From Heterohyrax brucei (lineage: Eukaryota > Chordata > Mammalia > Hyracoidea > Procaviidae), in contig CM053162.1 in NCBI GenBank assembly GCA_028571685.1, forward strand, positions 3,352,001 through 3,416,000: 64,000 bases of DNA. Direction: 5' to 3'. Of the stretch, positions 11,891 through 22,849 are shown in pieces. The position numbers and the translations under genes are program-made. Within the stretch, counting starts at the first letter, position 1; each line of letters opens with the position of its first letter. Under the pieces are notes generated by a model. The model saw only the letters and a list, made by a program, of their open reading frames with translations, did not search any database and was not told where the DNA came from.

Positions 11891-12780
11891 AGCAGAGGAT
11901 GAGTTTAACAATCAAGTGGATAGGATGAGCCGTTCTGTGGGAATCAATCATCCTTTTTCTCCGGCTACCTCTGTTGTTGCTCAGTGGGCCCATGAGCAAA
12001 GTGGTCATGGTGGCAGGGACAGTGGTTATGCATGGGCCCAGCAACATGGACTCCCACTTACCGAGACTGACTTGGCTACAGCCACTGCTGAGTGCCCAAT
12101 CTGCCAGCAGCAGAGACCAACACTGAGTCCTCGATATGGCACTGTTCCTCGAGGTGATCAGCCAGCAACCTGGTAGCAAGTTGATTACATTGGACCACTT
12201 CCATCATGGAAAGGAAAGCGTTTTGTCCATACTGGGATAGATACTTACTCTGGATATGGATTTGTCTACTCAGCACGACATGCTTCTGCCAAAACTACCA
12301 TCTGTGTACTTAGAGAATGCCTCATCCACCGTCATGGAATCCCACACAGCATTGCCTCTGATCAAGGGGCTCACTTCACAGCAAGTGAAGTGCGGCAGTG
12401 GGCCCATGCTCATGGAATTCACTGGTCTTACCATGTTCCCCATCATCCTGAAGCAGCTGGCTTGATAGAACGATGGAATGATCTCCTGAAGACACAGCTA
12501 GGTGGCACTACCTTGCAGGGTAGGGGAAGTATTCTCCAGGAGGCTGTGTATACTCTAAACCAGCGTCCAATATATGGTGCTGTTTCTCCTATCGCCAGGA
12601 TTCACGGGTCCAGGAATCAAAATGTGGAAATGGGAGTGGCATCACTCACTGTTACCCCTAGTGACCCACTTGAAAGATTTTTGCTTCCTGTCCCCTTGAC
12701 CTTATGTTCTGCAGGATTAAATGTCTTAGTTCTGAAGGGAGGAATGCTGCCACCTGGAGACACATCAACAATTCTACTGA
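11891..12780 (+). pseudogene. pol: ERV-L pol: integrase (one in-frame stop)
   Basis: Integrase joins viral DNA ends to the host chromosome. The N-terminal zinc-binding part shows a histidine pair in 'AHEQSGHG' (about 11990) and a cysteine pair in 'ECPICQ' (about 12094). The catalytic triad is intact: Asp at 12183, Asp at 12360 ('SDQGAHF') and Glu at 12468 ('GLIERWN'). That leaves 35 residues between the second Asp and the Glu, the D,D(35)E signature. The whole domain stays in one frame apart from a single TAG at 12174-12176, just upstream of the first catalytic Asp. The C-terminal part ('LNQRPIYG..SPIARIHG') is the ERV-L integrase tail. Confidence 0.9.
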
Positions 12781-13263
12781 ACTGGAAGCTAAAATTGCCA
12801 CCAGGCCATCCATTTTGGGCTCCTTGTACCTCTGGATCAACAGACAAAGAAGGGAGTTACAATACTGGCCGGTGTGATTGATCCTGACTATGAAGATGAA
12901 ATTGGATTGACATTACATAATGGAAGTAAAGAAGAGTATGTTTGGAATGCAGGAGATCCCTTAGGATGCCTCCTAGTACTACCATGTCCTGTGATTAAGG
13001 TCAATGGAAAACTACAGCAACCCAACTCCAAAATAAGTGATAATAGCCCAGACGCTTCAGGAATGAAGGTTTGGGTCACTTCACCAGGCAAGGAAGCACG
13101 ACCAGCTGAGGTGCTTACTGAGGGCAAAGGGAATACAGAATGGGTTGTAGAAGAAGGTAGTTCTAAATATCAGTTACGGCGACCAGTTGCAGAAACGAGG
13201 ACTGTAATTGCTATGAGTATTCCTGCTTTGTATGTGTGTATTGGATATTTTGTTTACTTATGA
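12781..13263 (+). pseudogene. ERV-L pol: dUTPase domain with hydrophobic tail
   Basis: dUTPase hydrolyses dUTP to dUMP and limits uracil in viral cDNA. ERV-L carries it after integrase, as here. The early strand 'LNWKLKLPPGH' is in the integrase frame. A frameshift near 12815-12870 moves the rest into the frame of 12874-13263. There the substrate-binding motif 'GVIDPDYEDEIGL' and the following 'HNG..EYVWNAGDPLGCLL' are clear. After a linker, the frame ends in a hydrophobic stretch ('VIAMSIPALYVCIGYFVYL') and a TGA at 13261. Whether the hydrophobic end is a real feature of the family or a local frame effect cannot be decided here. Confidence 0.8.
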
Positions 13264-13402
13264 AACATAAGATGTAAACGGGCTAATGCATTTTCAGTTG
13301 TACATGTGTTAGTTATATCATGTTGACATAAGTATGACTCTGTAACTGTACTCCTTCAGAGACTGTGCATGGTAAGGTGAGATGTGTGCAGATGCCAAGT
13401 TG

Positions 13403-13415
13403 ACAAGGGGTGGAC
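13403..13415 (+). promoter_or_regulatory. Polypurine tract of the ERV-L
   Basis: The purine-rich 'acaaggggtggac' lies directly before the LTR start (TGTGATGG at 13416), the position of the plus-strand primer in retroviral reverse transcription. Confidence 0.65.
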
Positions 13416-13998
13416 TGTGATGGTCAGGATTGTGTCAACTTGGCTACTACATATTTGGCTGCCATATTAAGTGGCAGGGCGGGGTTTGTGGTGGCTCCCT
13501 GCCCCTCGGCTCTCATCTCGCGACCTTTTACTACAGCAGCTGGTTGCTCACGTGGCCACGAGCTCCTGCTCTCTTCTTCCAGCGTCTGGTTCCGGGACTT
13601 GAACTAGCAATGGTTGGACTCATCAGTCCTTACAGTCGACACTTGAGGGTCCTGCTCCCTGACCTGCCAATCCTGGGTTCGCCAGCCTCTGCCACTCCTG
13701 CTCCCTGACCTGCTGATCCTGGTTTTGCCAGCCTCTGTCGCTTTGTCTTGCCACCAGCTTGAGATCCACTGACCTACACAACCGGTGATCTAGAACTCTG
13801 ATCTCTGACTTGCTGACTTTGGGTTCCTCAGCTTCCGTGGCCACGTGAGGCTTGTGCCAGAGCTTGGGACATTCAGCTTCTGTGATTACGTGAACTGTTT
13901 CCTATATCTGTATCTATCTATCTATCTATATTATAAATCTTTCCTTGTACCTACACGTGTTACTGGTTTTGCTTCCCTAGAAAACCCAGCCTAAGACA
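13416..13998 (+). repeat. 3' LTR of the ERV-L
   Basis: Starts TGTGATGGTCAGGATTGTGT and ends CTAAGACA, with TG...CA termini, 583 bp. The first bases match the MLT2/ERVL LTR pattern 'tgtgatggt..gtgtcaacttggct'. It contains a short (TATC)n run at about 13911-13932. It is immediately followed by the GTGAT duplication. Confidence 0.85.
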
Positions 13999-14667
13999 GT
14001 GATCATCTGTTCCTGCTGAGTTGAGACCATTTGCTGTACCCTCAGATGGCAGCCTGGTGGCTTTTAAGACCCCAGACACCACTCACCAATGTAGGGTGCA
14101 CAAGGCTATCTTAACAAAACACTAGTTTGTTAATTTGGTCTCTATTTAATAGCATGGTCCCTGACCCCCAACCCCAGCTACTCTATTATTTCAATATTGG
14201 GTTAAGATGGGAGGAGTAATCACGTTATGTTGAAGTTCAGTTAATATTGATTTTCTTTCTAATGTGTGCTGTCACAGATTTCACTCAACCAAATTTCTAT
14301 AAACTGTCTAATCTAAACCCTTCCCCCCTTGCCCTTCCTCCATCCCTACCCTTGCAGCCATCAGAGAGTCGTTTCTTCTATGCATGAGTCTGTTTTTAAG
14401 TTCTATCATAGGGGTCTCATACAATATTTGTCCTTTTATCACTGACTACTTTCACTCAGCATAATGTCCTCCAATTGAAATCAGCTTATAAGATGTGTCC
14501 TAAAATCATTATTGTTTTTTATCATCGCATAGGGTTCCACTGAGTATGTATACCATAGTTTACCTATCCATTCCTCTGTTGTTGGGCATCTGGGTTGATT
14601 TCATCTTTTTGCTCTTGTGGACTATGCTACAATAAACACTTGTGTGCATGTATCAGTTGGTATGGGT
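13999..14667 (-). mobile_element. L1 C, segment 2: 3'UTR start and ORF2 C-terminus
   Basis: Continues L1 C on the far side of the ERV-L: 'gctgagttgagaccatttgc', then 'taatgtgtgctgtcacagat', then the ORF2 end. The 5' truncation point is at about 14667, next to the TTCTTTTTTT target duplication. Confidence 0.8.
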
Positions 14668-17600
14668 TCTTTTTTTGATATGTTGTTGATTTCTATTGGC
14701 TAGAATTTTGCTGAGGTTTATTGCATGTAAGTTCATAAGAGATATTAGTCCTTATAATTTTTCTTTTTTGTTTTGTCTTTATCTGGTTTTAGTATCAGTG
14801 TTATGCTGCTGGCTCCGTGGAATAAAATTGGCGGGATTCTATCCTTTTCTGTGGTCTGAAATACTTTTAGTAATACTGGTGTTAACTCTTCAAAAGTTTT
14901 GTAGCAGTCTCCAGTGAGGCCATGAGGTCCAGTGTTGTTTTTTTTTTTTTTTTTTTGGTTGAGAGTTTTTTCATTTCTTCTTTTGTGGTGTGTTTCCTTG
15001 GGTGTTTTATCTCTGCTTATTAAAGCAAACAAACAAACAACAGTACCTGCTACCTGAGTTTTGTTAAGGCTTCCTTTATGGCCTAATGTATGGTCTATTC
15101 TGGAGATTGTTACACATACATTGGAAAAGAAGGTATACTTGGCTGGTGTTGGGTGGAATGCTCTCTATATGTCTATGAGATCTGATTGGTGGATTGTCAC
15201 ATTTAGATCATCAGTGTCTTTACTGTTTTTTTTTTTTTTCTGGGTGTTCTGTCCTTCACTGGAAGTAGTATGTTGAAATTTCCTACTATTATTGTGGAGC
15301 TGTCTCTTTCTTTTTTTTTTTTTTTTTTCTTTTCCTCCTGTATTTTAGAGTCCTGTTGTTAAGTACATATGTATTTGTATGGCTATGTCCTCCTGGGGTT
15401 TTGACACTTTTATCTTTATATATCATCATTCTTTATCAATGTGGTGAATTTTTCTTTAAAGTCTATCCTATCAGAGATTAATATTGTCACTCCTGTTCTT
15501 TTTTTGAATGTTATTTGCTTGATAAATTTTTTCCACCCTTTAATTTTTAGTTTGTTTGTGTCTTTAAGACTAAGGTGTTTTCCTCTTGTAGGCAACGTAG
15601 AGATGGATCTTTTCCTTTTTTTTAACCCAATCTACCACTCTCTGTCTCTTTATTTGGTGCATTTAATCCATGTGTTTCAGCACAGTTATTGATAGGTGTG
15701 AGTTTAGTGCTGTCATGTTGATGTCTTTTTGCTAGGTGTGGACACCTCTTTTGTTCTACTTAATTTTCTGTGCTGAGTCTTTTTCTGTTTTTCTTTGTTG
15801 TTGGTTTTGTATTTGCAGAGACTTCATGCTTTTTTTGTTTCCTATTTTGATAAGTAGGATTGTTAATTTCCCTTGTGGTTATCTTAATATTTAACCTATT
15901 TTTTAAAAATATAAACTATCTTTAATTTCTTTATGTCATCTTCTTCACGTGAAAGATCTATGGCTACATTTTCCTTTAAGTCCTTCTGTTTTGTTATAAC
16001 GTTTATGTAATGAAATCTTTGTTGCCCTGTTTTCAGTATTTTGCCTTTGATTTATTTTTGTAATTTCTGTCTTTGGGTTGACATCCAGCTGTTCTGTTCT
16101 GTGTTCTAGTCTTGGGTTGTTACTAGATGTGATTTATTTTCTAACCAATGACTCCTATTAGTATTTCTTGTAGTTTCTCTTTGATTTTTCCCAATTTTTT
16201 AAATTCCTGTTTATCTGGAAATGCCCTAATCTCATCATCATATTTGAGAGACAGTTTTCCCAGATATACAGTTTTTGGCTTGCAATTTTTTTTCACTCAA
16301 GGCTTTGTATATGTCTTCCTATTGCCTTTTTGCATGCATGGTTTCTGCAAAGTAGTCTGACCTTAGTCATACTGATTCTCCTTTGGAAATTATTTTTCAT
16401 TTATTCCTAGCTTTCTTTAAAATTCTTTCTTTTATCTTTAGTTTTGTCAAGTTTGATTATGATATCCTTGATGTCTTTCTTTCGGGAACTCTCTTGTTTG
16501 GAATTTGATGGGCATCTTGGATAGATATTGCCTCATCTTTTGTGGTATCAGGGAAGATTTCCATGAATAAATCTTTGACAATTCTCCTTATATTTTCTGC
16601 TGTATCCCCTGCCCTAGTACTCCAGTTACTCATGGGTTATTCCTTTTGACAGAGTCCCACAGAAATTCTTGCTGTTTCTTAATTTTTTAAAAATTCTTTC
16701 AAGTGATTTTTCCTCAAATAATTTGATATCATATGCTTTATCATCAGTCTCACTAATTTAATCCTTCATCACCTTAGTTCTGCTCCTTAGACTTTCTACC
16801 AAATTGTCTAATTCTGTAATTTTACTATCAATTTTCTGAATTTCTAATTTCTGTCTGTGCATGCTTTCTTGTAGCAATGTTCAATTTGTCATTATGCTGT
16901 GCTGCATTTTGTCTCATCTTTCTGATCTCTTGAAGACTTTGAGATATTAATCTTTTTGTATTTTATTTTTGACAGTGCCAGAAAGCTTTATTTATCCAGA
17001 AAATTTCTTATTCTTTGTTTCACAAGCTGTCTGAAACCATCATGATTTGTCTCTTTAAGTGGCATGATGTTGACTGTTGAGTAAGCTGTTAGTTGTATTT
17101 ATTTTTATGTTTGCTCACTATTTTCTGGCTTCTTGTTTTCTTTTGAAATGTTGAAATAGGTGTGTTGTGTATGCTAGTTTGGTTATTGGTGTCTTCAAAG
17201 CTCTAAGGTCCTATCACCAGGTATTTTGAGATGTTACTATACATGTGAACCCAGGAGTCTGTCTACTTTTCTTATATGGATTCACTTCTGGTGTCTAGGT
17301 AGTTTGTCATCAAGTGTTTTGCACACTGTCTCCCACTGTCCTAGATAGGCAGGATCATGATTGGTGTATGCTTTATACACAGGTATCTTGCTGTGCATGC
17401 TGAGAAAGGCAAGGGGATAACAGCTGTCCCTGAATATCTGTGGTGATGATGTCTCCTCATGTTGATTTTAGGTGAAGTAACTGTTTCTACCATAAATTTC
17501 TGCCTCACTGGAGTTGGCAGGTTGTATCTTTCTTTTTCTTCTACTACCCCTTCTGTAGTTTGTTATATTGTTCCCTCTCCAAGCTAAGGAGGGTGCTCAA

Positions 17601-17985
17601 GGCAGACTTAAGGAATCTTACTTCTGGCTCGGTTAATCACATCAGCCAGACACAGTGCAGAAAAGGGAGGGGAGACCTCTGGGAAAACAGAGGGAGATCT
17701 TCCCAGAAGCAAAGATTCGGATGTGCTCATGGTAAGTAGAAAGACACAAGCCGCTTAGCTTTTGATGATCTATTGTCAACTTTCTACAGGTTCTGAGATC
17801 AAGTGTTCTCTCCACTGCTGGGTGTCTCCTGCTGAAGAAGTTTCCCTCCAAACACCACCACTCCATTCACCATGCTGGCTGCAGCAGACTCTCTAGAGTT
17901 CAAATCTGACCAGTCCCTAGGTAGTTCTGGACCTACTCTTGCTTCCCTAGTCACCCAGGCTGATTTCTCAACTTTCTCTTTAATA
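14668..17985 (-). mobile_element. L1 A, segment 4: ORF2 N-terminal half, ORF1 and 5'UTR
   Basis: Resumes L1 A where segment 3 ended ('gatatgttgttgatttctat'). ORF2 thumb/RT and endonuclease regions run to about 15700, the ORF1 region to about 16950, and a 5'UTR to about 17985. The 5'UTR at 17070-17230 is the reverse complement of sequence at 44215-44330 in L1 E, so A and E share a 5'UTR type. Homopolymers and stops show it is dead. The 5' end is approximate. Confidence 0.75.
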
Positions 17986-18049
17986 TGCTGGGCTCCTAGA
18001 ATGTCACATGCAATTGACTCATTGGTTCTTTTGAATCTTTGTTGTTAGA

Positions 18050-18108
18050 AGGATCACGGGAAATATCCGCCATGAGTCAGATCTGACTCGACAGCACTTG
18101 ACTTGGCC
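18050..18108 (+). repeat. AfroSINE or RTE 3' tail fragment
   Basis: 'ccatgagtcagatctgactc' followed by 'gacagcacttgacttgg' matches the common 3' tail module of AfroSINEs and RTE. Only about 50 bp is recognisable. Confidence 0.45.
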
Positions 18109-18114
18109 ACCATT

Positions 18115-18385
18115 TTAGCTATATCCCCTCAGAAGATCTTTTATTTCTTCAGGCATTCCTTAGCATGTGGATGCATCATTACATGGCCTGTTCTTACTCT
18201 TTCCTTTGTTTTGTGTGGGTTCTGTTCTTTTATAAAAACGGCACTCAGATGGGAGAAGGATCTCATGCTAACTGAGAATATCTTCTAAGATCATATTTTG
18301 AAACAAGGTCACAGTCACAGGTACAGGAGTTTGACCTTCTACATTGCTTTTAGTGTGACACATTCAACCTGTAACAGAGGTTAAT
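18115..18385 (-). mobile_element. MLT1-like LTR, second part
   Basis: 'caggcattccttagcatgtg', 'gcatcattacatggcctgtt' and 'gaaacaaggtcacagtcaca', then 'attcaacctgtaacagagg', match in order the reverse complement of the 5' part of an MLT1 LTR. It continues the piece at 4957-5100, with L1 A and its passengers between them. Confidence 0.65.
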
Positions 18386-18634
18386 TAACTTCATAAGTTC
18401 ATATACCTAATGAGTGTAATCAGATAACTCCTCATAGTAGAAGTCCGATAATTAAAGTATAAGCTTTACTTTCGGTGTATCAACAGGTTATCAAGACCTG
18501 TTCTCTCATTAAGGTGATCAAGAAGCTATCTGTGATTTGTACACAGCACGTAGATATCAGAGGTAGACTATAGGTTGCCTGACACCCAGTGCAAGATTGT
18601 TTATTTTTCTTCTTTAAGATCTCTTTATGAAAGT

Positions 18635-18845
18635 ACAGTTTGTCCCTCAGTAAGCAATGGGAATCGGTTCCAAGACTGCCACCATGCCCTGGGATAACAA
18701 AATCTAAGGATGCTGAAGTTTCTTACATGATTGGTGTAATATTTGTATATAATGTATGCAGATAATCGAATATACTTTGTATCATCTCTAAGTTACTTCT
18801 AGTGCCCAATGCAATGTAAATGTTGGTTAAATAATTGTTTCATCA
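18635..18845 (-). mobile_element. MER2/Tigger-like DNA transposon relic
   Basis: 'tacagtttgtccctcagta', then 'gggaatcggttccaagactg', then 'ataatcgaatatactttgta' and 'gcccaatgcaatgtaaatg', are in the order of the MER2 group of Tigger (pogo) non-autonomous elements read in reverse. The strand is assigned by that comparison. Confidence 0.5.
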
Positions 18846-19079
18846 CAACTGAAGACTTCCTCTAGAAGGCAGCCTTCCTCTCCTATGAGTTTCTAGAGCT
18901 TTTCTGGGAATGCTGCTGTTGCCTTGGCATCAGTCAGTGCTAATTTTCTTGAAGTTCTTAAGGCTGTAGCACTTTACACAGCTAGCCAGCCAGCCTTAAC
19001 TAACCTCCACCTCCTTCCACTTGTTCTCCTCAAAGTACTAAAACACAGCCTTTGAGGGACTGCTTTTACCATTTAATTG

Positions 19080-19425
19080 CTTTTTGCTATCGTTAACTGC
19101 CATTAAGTCACTTTCAACTCTTAGAGACCCCATGTACAACAAAATGAAACACTGCCCAGTCCTGTGCCACCGTCACAATCACTGCTATGCTTGAGTTCAT
19201 TGTTGCAGCAGCTGTGTCTATGCATCTTGTTAAGAATCTTCTTTTTTGCTGACTCTCTACTTTACCGAGCATGATGTCCTTCTCCAGGGACTGATCCCTC
19301 GTGACAGCATGTCCAAAGCACGTGAGACAAGTCTTGCCATTCTTACTTCTAAGGCGTATTTCTGATTGTACTTCCTCCAAGACAGATTTGTTCATTCTTC
19401 TGGCATATCATGGTACATTCAAAAT
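19080..19425 (-). pseudogene. RTE LINE, C-terminal ORF end
   Basis: The minus-strand frame 19114-19395 reads 'GHAVTRDQSLEKDIMLGKVE' followed by 'IDTAAATMNSSIAVIVTVAQ', the RTE/BovB C-terminal region also seen at 1925 and 27240. The 3' tail side is at 19085 ('gttaactgccattaagtcac'). It is a 5'-truncated insertion of about 345 bp. Confidence 0.75.
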
Positions 19426-19429
19426 GTAA

Positions 19430-21620
19430 TTGCCTTTTCGGTGAATTTTTTTTTTCCACAGAAACCAAGGGTGCACACAGTACAAGTAGTGAAGGAATGT
19501 AATGTGAGGCAAACAATGCTCAAACAGTGAATGCTGGGAAGAGACTAAAGATCTGTGAAATGGCAGGAGGCTCCCTCTAGTTATTCCTACAATCACTTCA
19601 TTCATGTGGATTCAGCATGGTGCACAGGTTGTGGCAAATTTATGGTTTGTTCTTTAGGACTTTCTCTTCGTTGCTCAAACATTTTCCATCTCAGGTTGGT
19701 TGAATCTCCTGATGCAGAACCTGCAGATATGGAGGATTTAATGCAACTAAATGCAGATCTGATCAATGAGATGCCAATAAATAATATCTTGCCTCTTAGC
19801 CTGGGCTAGACCAACTACAGCATATTTACTCGTTCCTGAGTGTAGAGAAAATACAGGTTATAAGGTAGACCATCCTCTAAACAGGGCTACACTAAGCCCT
19901 GAACCCAGTATCTGGCTCGAATTTAAGCCCGAAACAGTTCCTTACAGGGATTATCTCAGAAATCCTGTGTTTGAACAAAAGAAAAATAAAATTCTAGACT
20001 ATAGTACAAAGAGTCTAGGTTGAGAGTCAGAGTATCTGAACTGAGCCCTGGCTTTTCTAGGAAAGGTCATTTTGTCTTCCTCATTTTTTTTTTTTTGTCT
20101 GATATACACAAGGATGGGACTGTCTGTGGCCCTAAGTACTCTCTGAGCTCTATGAGACATACTCAAATCTTCAACTTGCTCTGATTTTATTACTGTGTGA
20201 TGCTGCACTTGCCAGCATTGCCCAGGGTCCTTCTCTCTCTTTCTCTGTCCCCAGTGACTATAAGCCATGGACACTTTGTGACAGGCAGGGCGAAGAGGAA
20301 AGGGAAAGACTGATGCATATCAACAGGTACTTGTTTAAGTTTGATTTACAGGTTCTTTTCTTGACCCAGTGAATTTAAAAAAAAAGTCCATGTTATAGCA
20401 AAAGCAGAAGCAGGGAAACTTGAAGTAATTTTTTGAAACTTAACAGTTATCAAGAGATTGTAGCAATGAGAAACACCAAAAAGGTCTATAGTGACCATGT
20501 GTTTGTTTTCCGAGTGCAGAGAACCATGTAGGATAAAGGCATAGAGAAGGAGGCCCTTTGCAAGAGAAAGAGGGAGGAAGAGAGAGAGCAATTCATTGGA
20601 ACTGGCAGCTGGCCAGACGTCTCCTAATTTAATTATCTTTTTCTCAAATTGTTTATGGTACACTGGGCTATTTAATGCACCATAAGCAAGCAGCTCTTGA
20701 AAGAGGAAGTGGATTTTTTTTTAGTTACAAGTCCAACAAAAGTCTGTTTCTTCTCATTAAGATTCCATTCGCTAATTTAAATATTATGCTAATTAAAGTA
20801 TAGTTCTGAAACTGTAATAAAGGAGTTAAAAAAGAAAGAAAAAACTGAGTTGGCCTTTAGAATCACATTAAATTTATTGCATTGTAGCTGTGGTAAGCTG
20901 GGGAATTATTTCATTTGCCTAGCATACTCTATTCACGCTTCTACTTATTCATATCCATGCTCACACTTCGGCTCATTAACACACGCTTCCACTTTTCCTC
21001 TCTAGCAGGAGTTTTTTGTGACTGTTCAAGATGAGTTGTGAGTCAGATCCTTCAAGAGATGTTTAGAATTCCTTCAGCTGGGCCACACAGAGAGTTGCAA
21101 GCTGTTGCTTAATTTGAGATTCAGTAGAGGAAAAAAAGGAAACATTTAGATTTTTACTTTGTAACTCATTTCTGGAGCCAAGTTGCAATAACTCCAGCTT
21201 CTTCATTATTCTTGAGAAGCCTGGATATTTTATAGAAGATCTAGATGATACTACGTTGCAAAGGTGAATTTTCTTAGCCAAATTGGTATCTGTTGTATCT
21301 GGTCTGACTTCAGGGATAGGACAAAGGAGACAAGGACACCACAGATTCTGTAGATGGCTGTGATTCGAGCTGAACTGAGTAACTTAGCAGAGCCTGGACC
21401 TCTTCCTTGGTTGAATGGAGTCATCGTGAATTTAGTAGCACTCAGGTCATGAAAGTGACTAACATGGTAGCCAGAGTGTAGTCAGTGGTACAGTTGAGTT
21501 TTTCTTTCTCTTCTGAACTGGGAGGTTGTAGCTCCAGAGCAGAAAATAGGAGCCTGAAATTCTTTCTTAGTCTGGACTCTTGTCTTCTAGAGGATCAACA
21601 GAGAGGATACTTAGCTCCTG
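19430..21620. other. Mostly unique sequence
   Basis: No host gene is seen. Open frames up to 105 codons (20346-20663 minus) show no recognisable family. The AT-rich block at 20590-20830 is listed separately. Confidence 0.45.
20590..20830. promoter_or_regulatory. Candidate AT-rich conserved element
   Basis: A non-repeat block dense in homeodomain/POU-like cores: 'ctaatttaattatc', 'catttaatgcaccataa', 'gctaatttaaatattatgct' and 'aattaaag'. It resembles developmental enhancers in composition only; no conservation data were available. Confidence 0.25.
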
Positions 21621-21627
21621 CCTTCTG

Positions 21628-21785
21628 CGGTGGCATAGTGGTTAAGTGCTATGGCTGCTAACCAAAAAGTCGGTGGTTCAAATCCACCAGGCATAGCGTG
21701 GTAAACCTATGGGGGCATTTCTACTATTTTGTAGGGTCATTATGAGTTGGAATCAACTTGGTGGTAATGGATCTGGTTTTTTGGT
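21628..21785 (+). repeat. AfroSINE (tRNA-derived SINE)
   Basis: Box A-like 'tggcatagtggttaagtgc', 'gctgctaaccaaaaagtc', then box B-like 'ggttcaaatccaccagg', and the 3' module 'gtcattatgagttggaatca'. A near-complete copy. Confidence 0.9.
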
Positions 21786-21829
21786 TTCTATTGAGAAAAC
21801 ACATATGTAGATGGACACATTAGTTATTC

Positions 21830-22215
21830 ATTCCTATAAAACAAATTATCCCAAAATGTAGCAACTTAAAACAACCAACTGAATTATCTAACAGTTTCTG
21901 TGGGTTAGGAAATGGAGAGTAGCTTCTCTGGGTATTTCTCACTCAGGTTCTCATTGGAGATTAACAGGTATCAGATAGGGCTAGAAATGTTTGAGGCTTG
22001 ATTGTTATTACCTGGTTGTTATCCAGAAGCTTCAGTCCCTAGTACATGAGTTTCTCCACCGAGCTGATCAGTGCCATGGCTATGACATCTGCCCGAGAAA
22101 AGGCAAGCATAATGCCGGCACTGCCTTTTGTGTCCAAGTTGCTAAGTTACAAAAACCACCACTAAGTGATGGCCACACACAGTCATTCGGTGGAGACTTC
22201 TCAAGGACATGAATA
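21830..22215 (-). repeat. Ancient LTR-like interspersed repeat
   Basis: Starts 'attagttattcattcctata' and 'acaaattatcccaaaatgta', ends 'ggagacttctcaaggacatg' and 'aataccaggagacaaag'. These modules recur in an old placental repeat whose family name I cannot give reliably. Strand is tentative. Confidence 0.4.
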
Positions 22216-22645
22216 CCAGGAGACAAAGATCAGGAGCGCCTGGGAGGCAGCCGCCTCTGGAGTTTGCTTCCACTTCTGACACAGAGCTCTGCTCCGTTCC
22301 CTTCGTCTTTGTTTGACCATAGCTTCTCTCCCAGCATATTTACCCCTTGTTTCAGGCAGACAGCCTGGGCTCAATAAGCTTCACAGACTTGCTCAGAGCA
22401 GGTTTTCCTGAGGAGCTGCCCTGTGTTGACTTCAGAGACACCCAGCAGAAGGCTGCGGAGTGGGATAGACGGGTGACATGAGATGTCATCTCTTGGGATA
22501 CTATGTCTGAATCTTACCCGTGGTCCGATGAAGCAAGCAGGTCCAGCGCCGTGGGACACTGGGGTACAGACCGGTGTACAGACAGTTAAAACATACGCGT
22601 GGGGGGAGAAGCGTTCCCTTTTTTAGTAGCACTGGAAGAGCCAGA
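22215..22645. other. Unannotated stretch
   Basis: No gene or repeat is recognised. A 62-codon minus-strand frame at 22371-22559 is probably chance. Confidence 0.4.
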
Positions 22646-22647
22646 GA

Positions 22648-22805
22648 GGAACTCTGGTGGCACAAGAGATAAAGGCTTCACTACTAACTGAAAGGTTAAC
22701 GGTTCAAACACACCCAGGGGCTCCAGAGGTGAAAGAACTGGTGATCCACTTCCATGGAGATTATAACCTAATAAAACAGTACTGGTCAGTTATCACTACT
22801 TGAAA
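22648..22805 (+). repeat. AfroSINE, long-body type
   Basis: 'ctctggtggcacaagagata', 'actaactgaaaggttaacgg' and 'ggttcaaacacacccagggg' are diverged SINE boxes. The body 'agaactggtgatccacttcc' followed by 'gattataacctaataaaaca' is the longer AfroSINE variant. Confidence 0.7.
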
Positions 22806-22849
22806 ATTCACTCCATGCTACCTAAGCTAGAAAATTCCTCGGTGTCACA

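Larger units (their letters stand above)
10970..13998 (+). mobile_element. 5'-truncated ERV-L (class III) provirus
   Basis: This old endogenous retrovirus copy retains only the 3' half: end of reverse transcriptase, RNase H, integrase, dUTPase, a purine-rich tract and the 3' LTR. The order RT-RNase H-IN-dUTPase is diagnostic of ERV-L, as is the absence of an env gene. There is no 5' LTR, gag, protease or polymerase core. It is flanked by GTGAT at 10965-10969 and 13999-14003, the 5-bp target duplication length of ERV-L. The host L1 C resumes right after ('catctgttcctgctgagttg'). It carries several stops and frameshifts and cannot make a functional Pol. Confidence 0.9.

Noticed and set aside
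21628..21785. Possible tRNA gene from the box A/box B-like pattern
   Set aside because: It is a tRNA-derived SINE with a non-tRNA tail and no foldable full cloverleaf.
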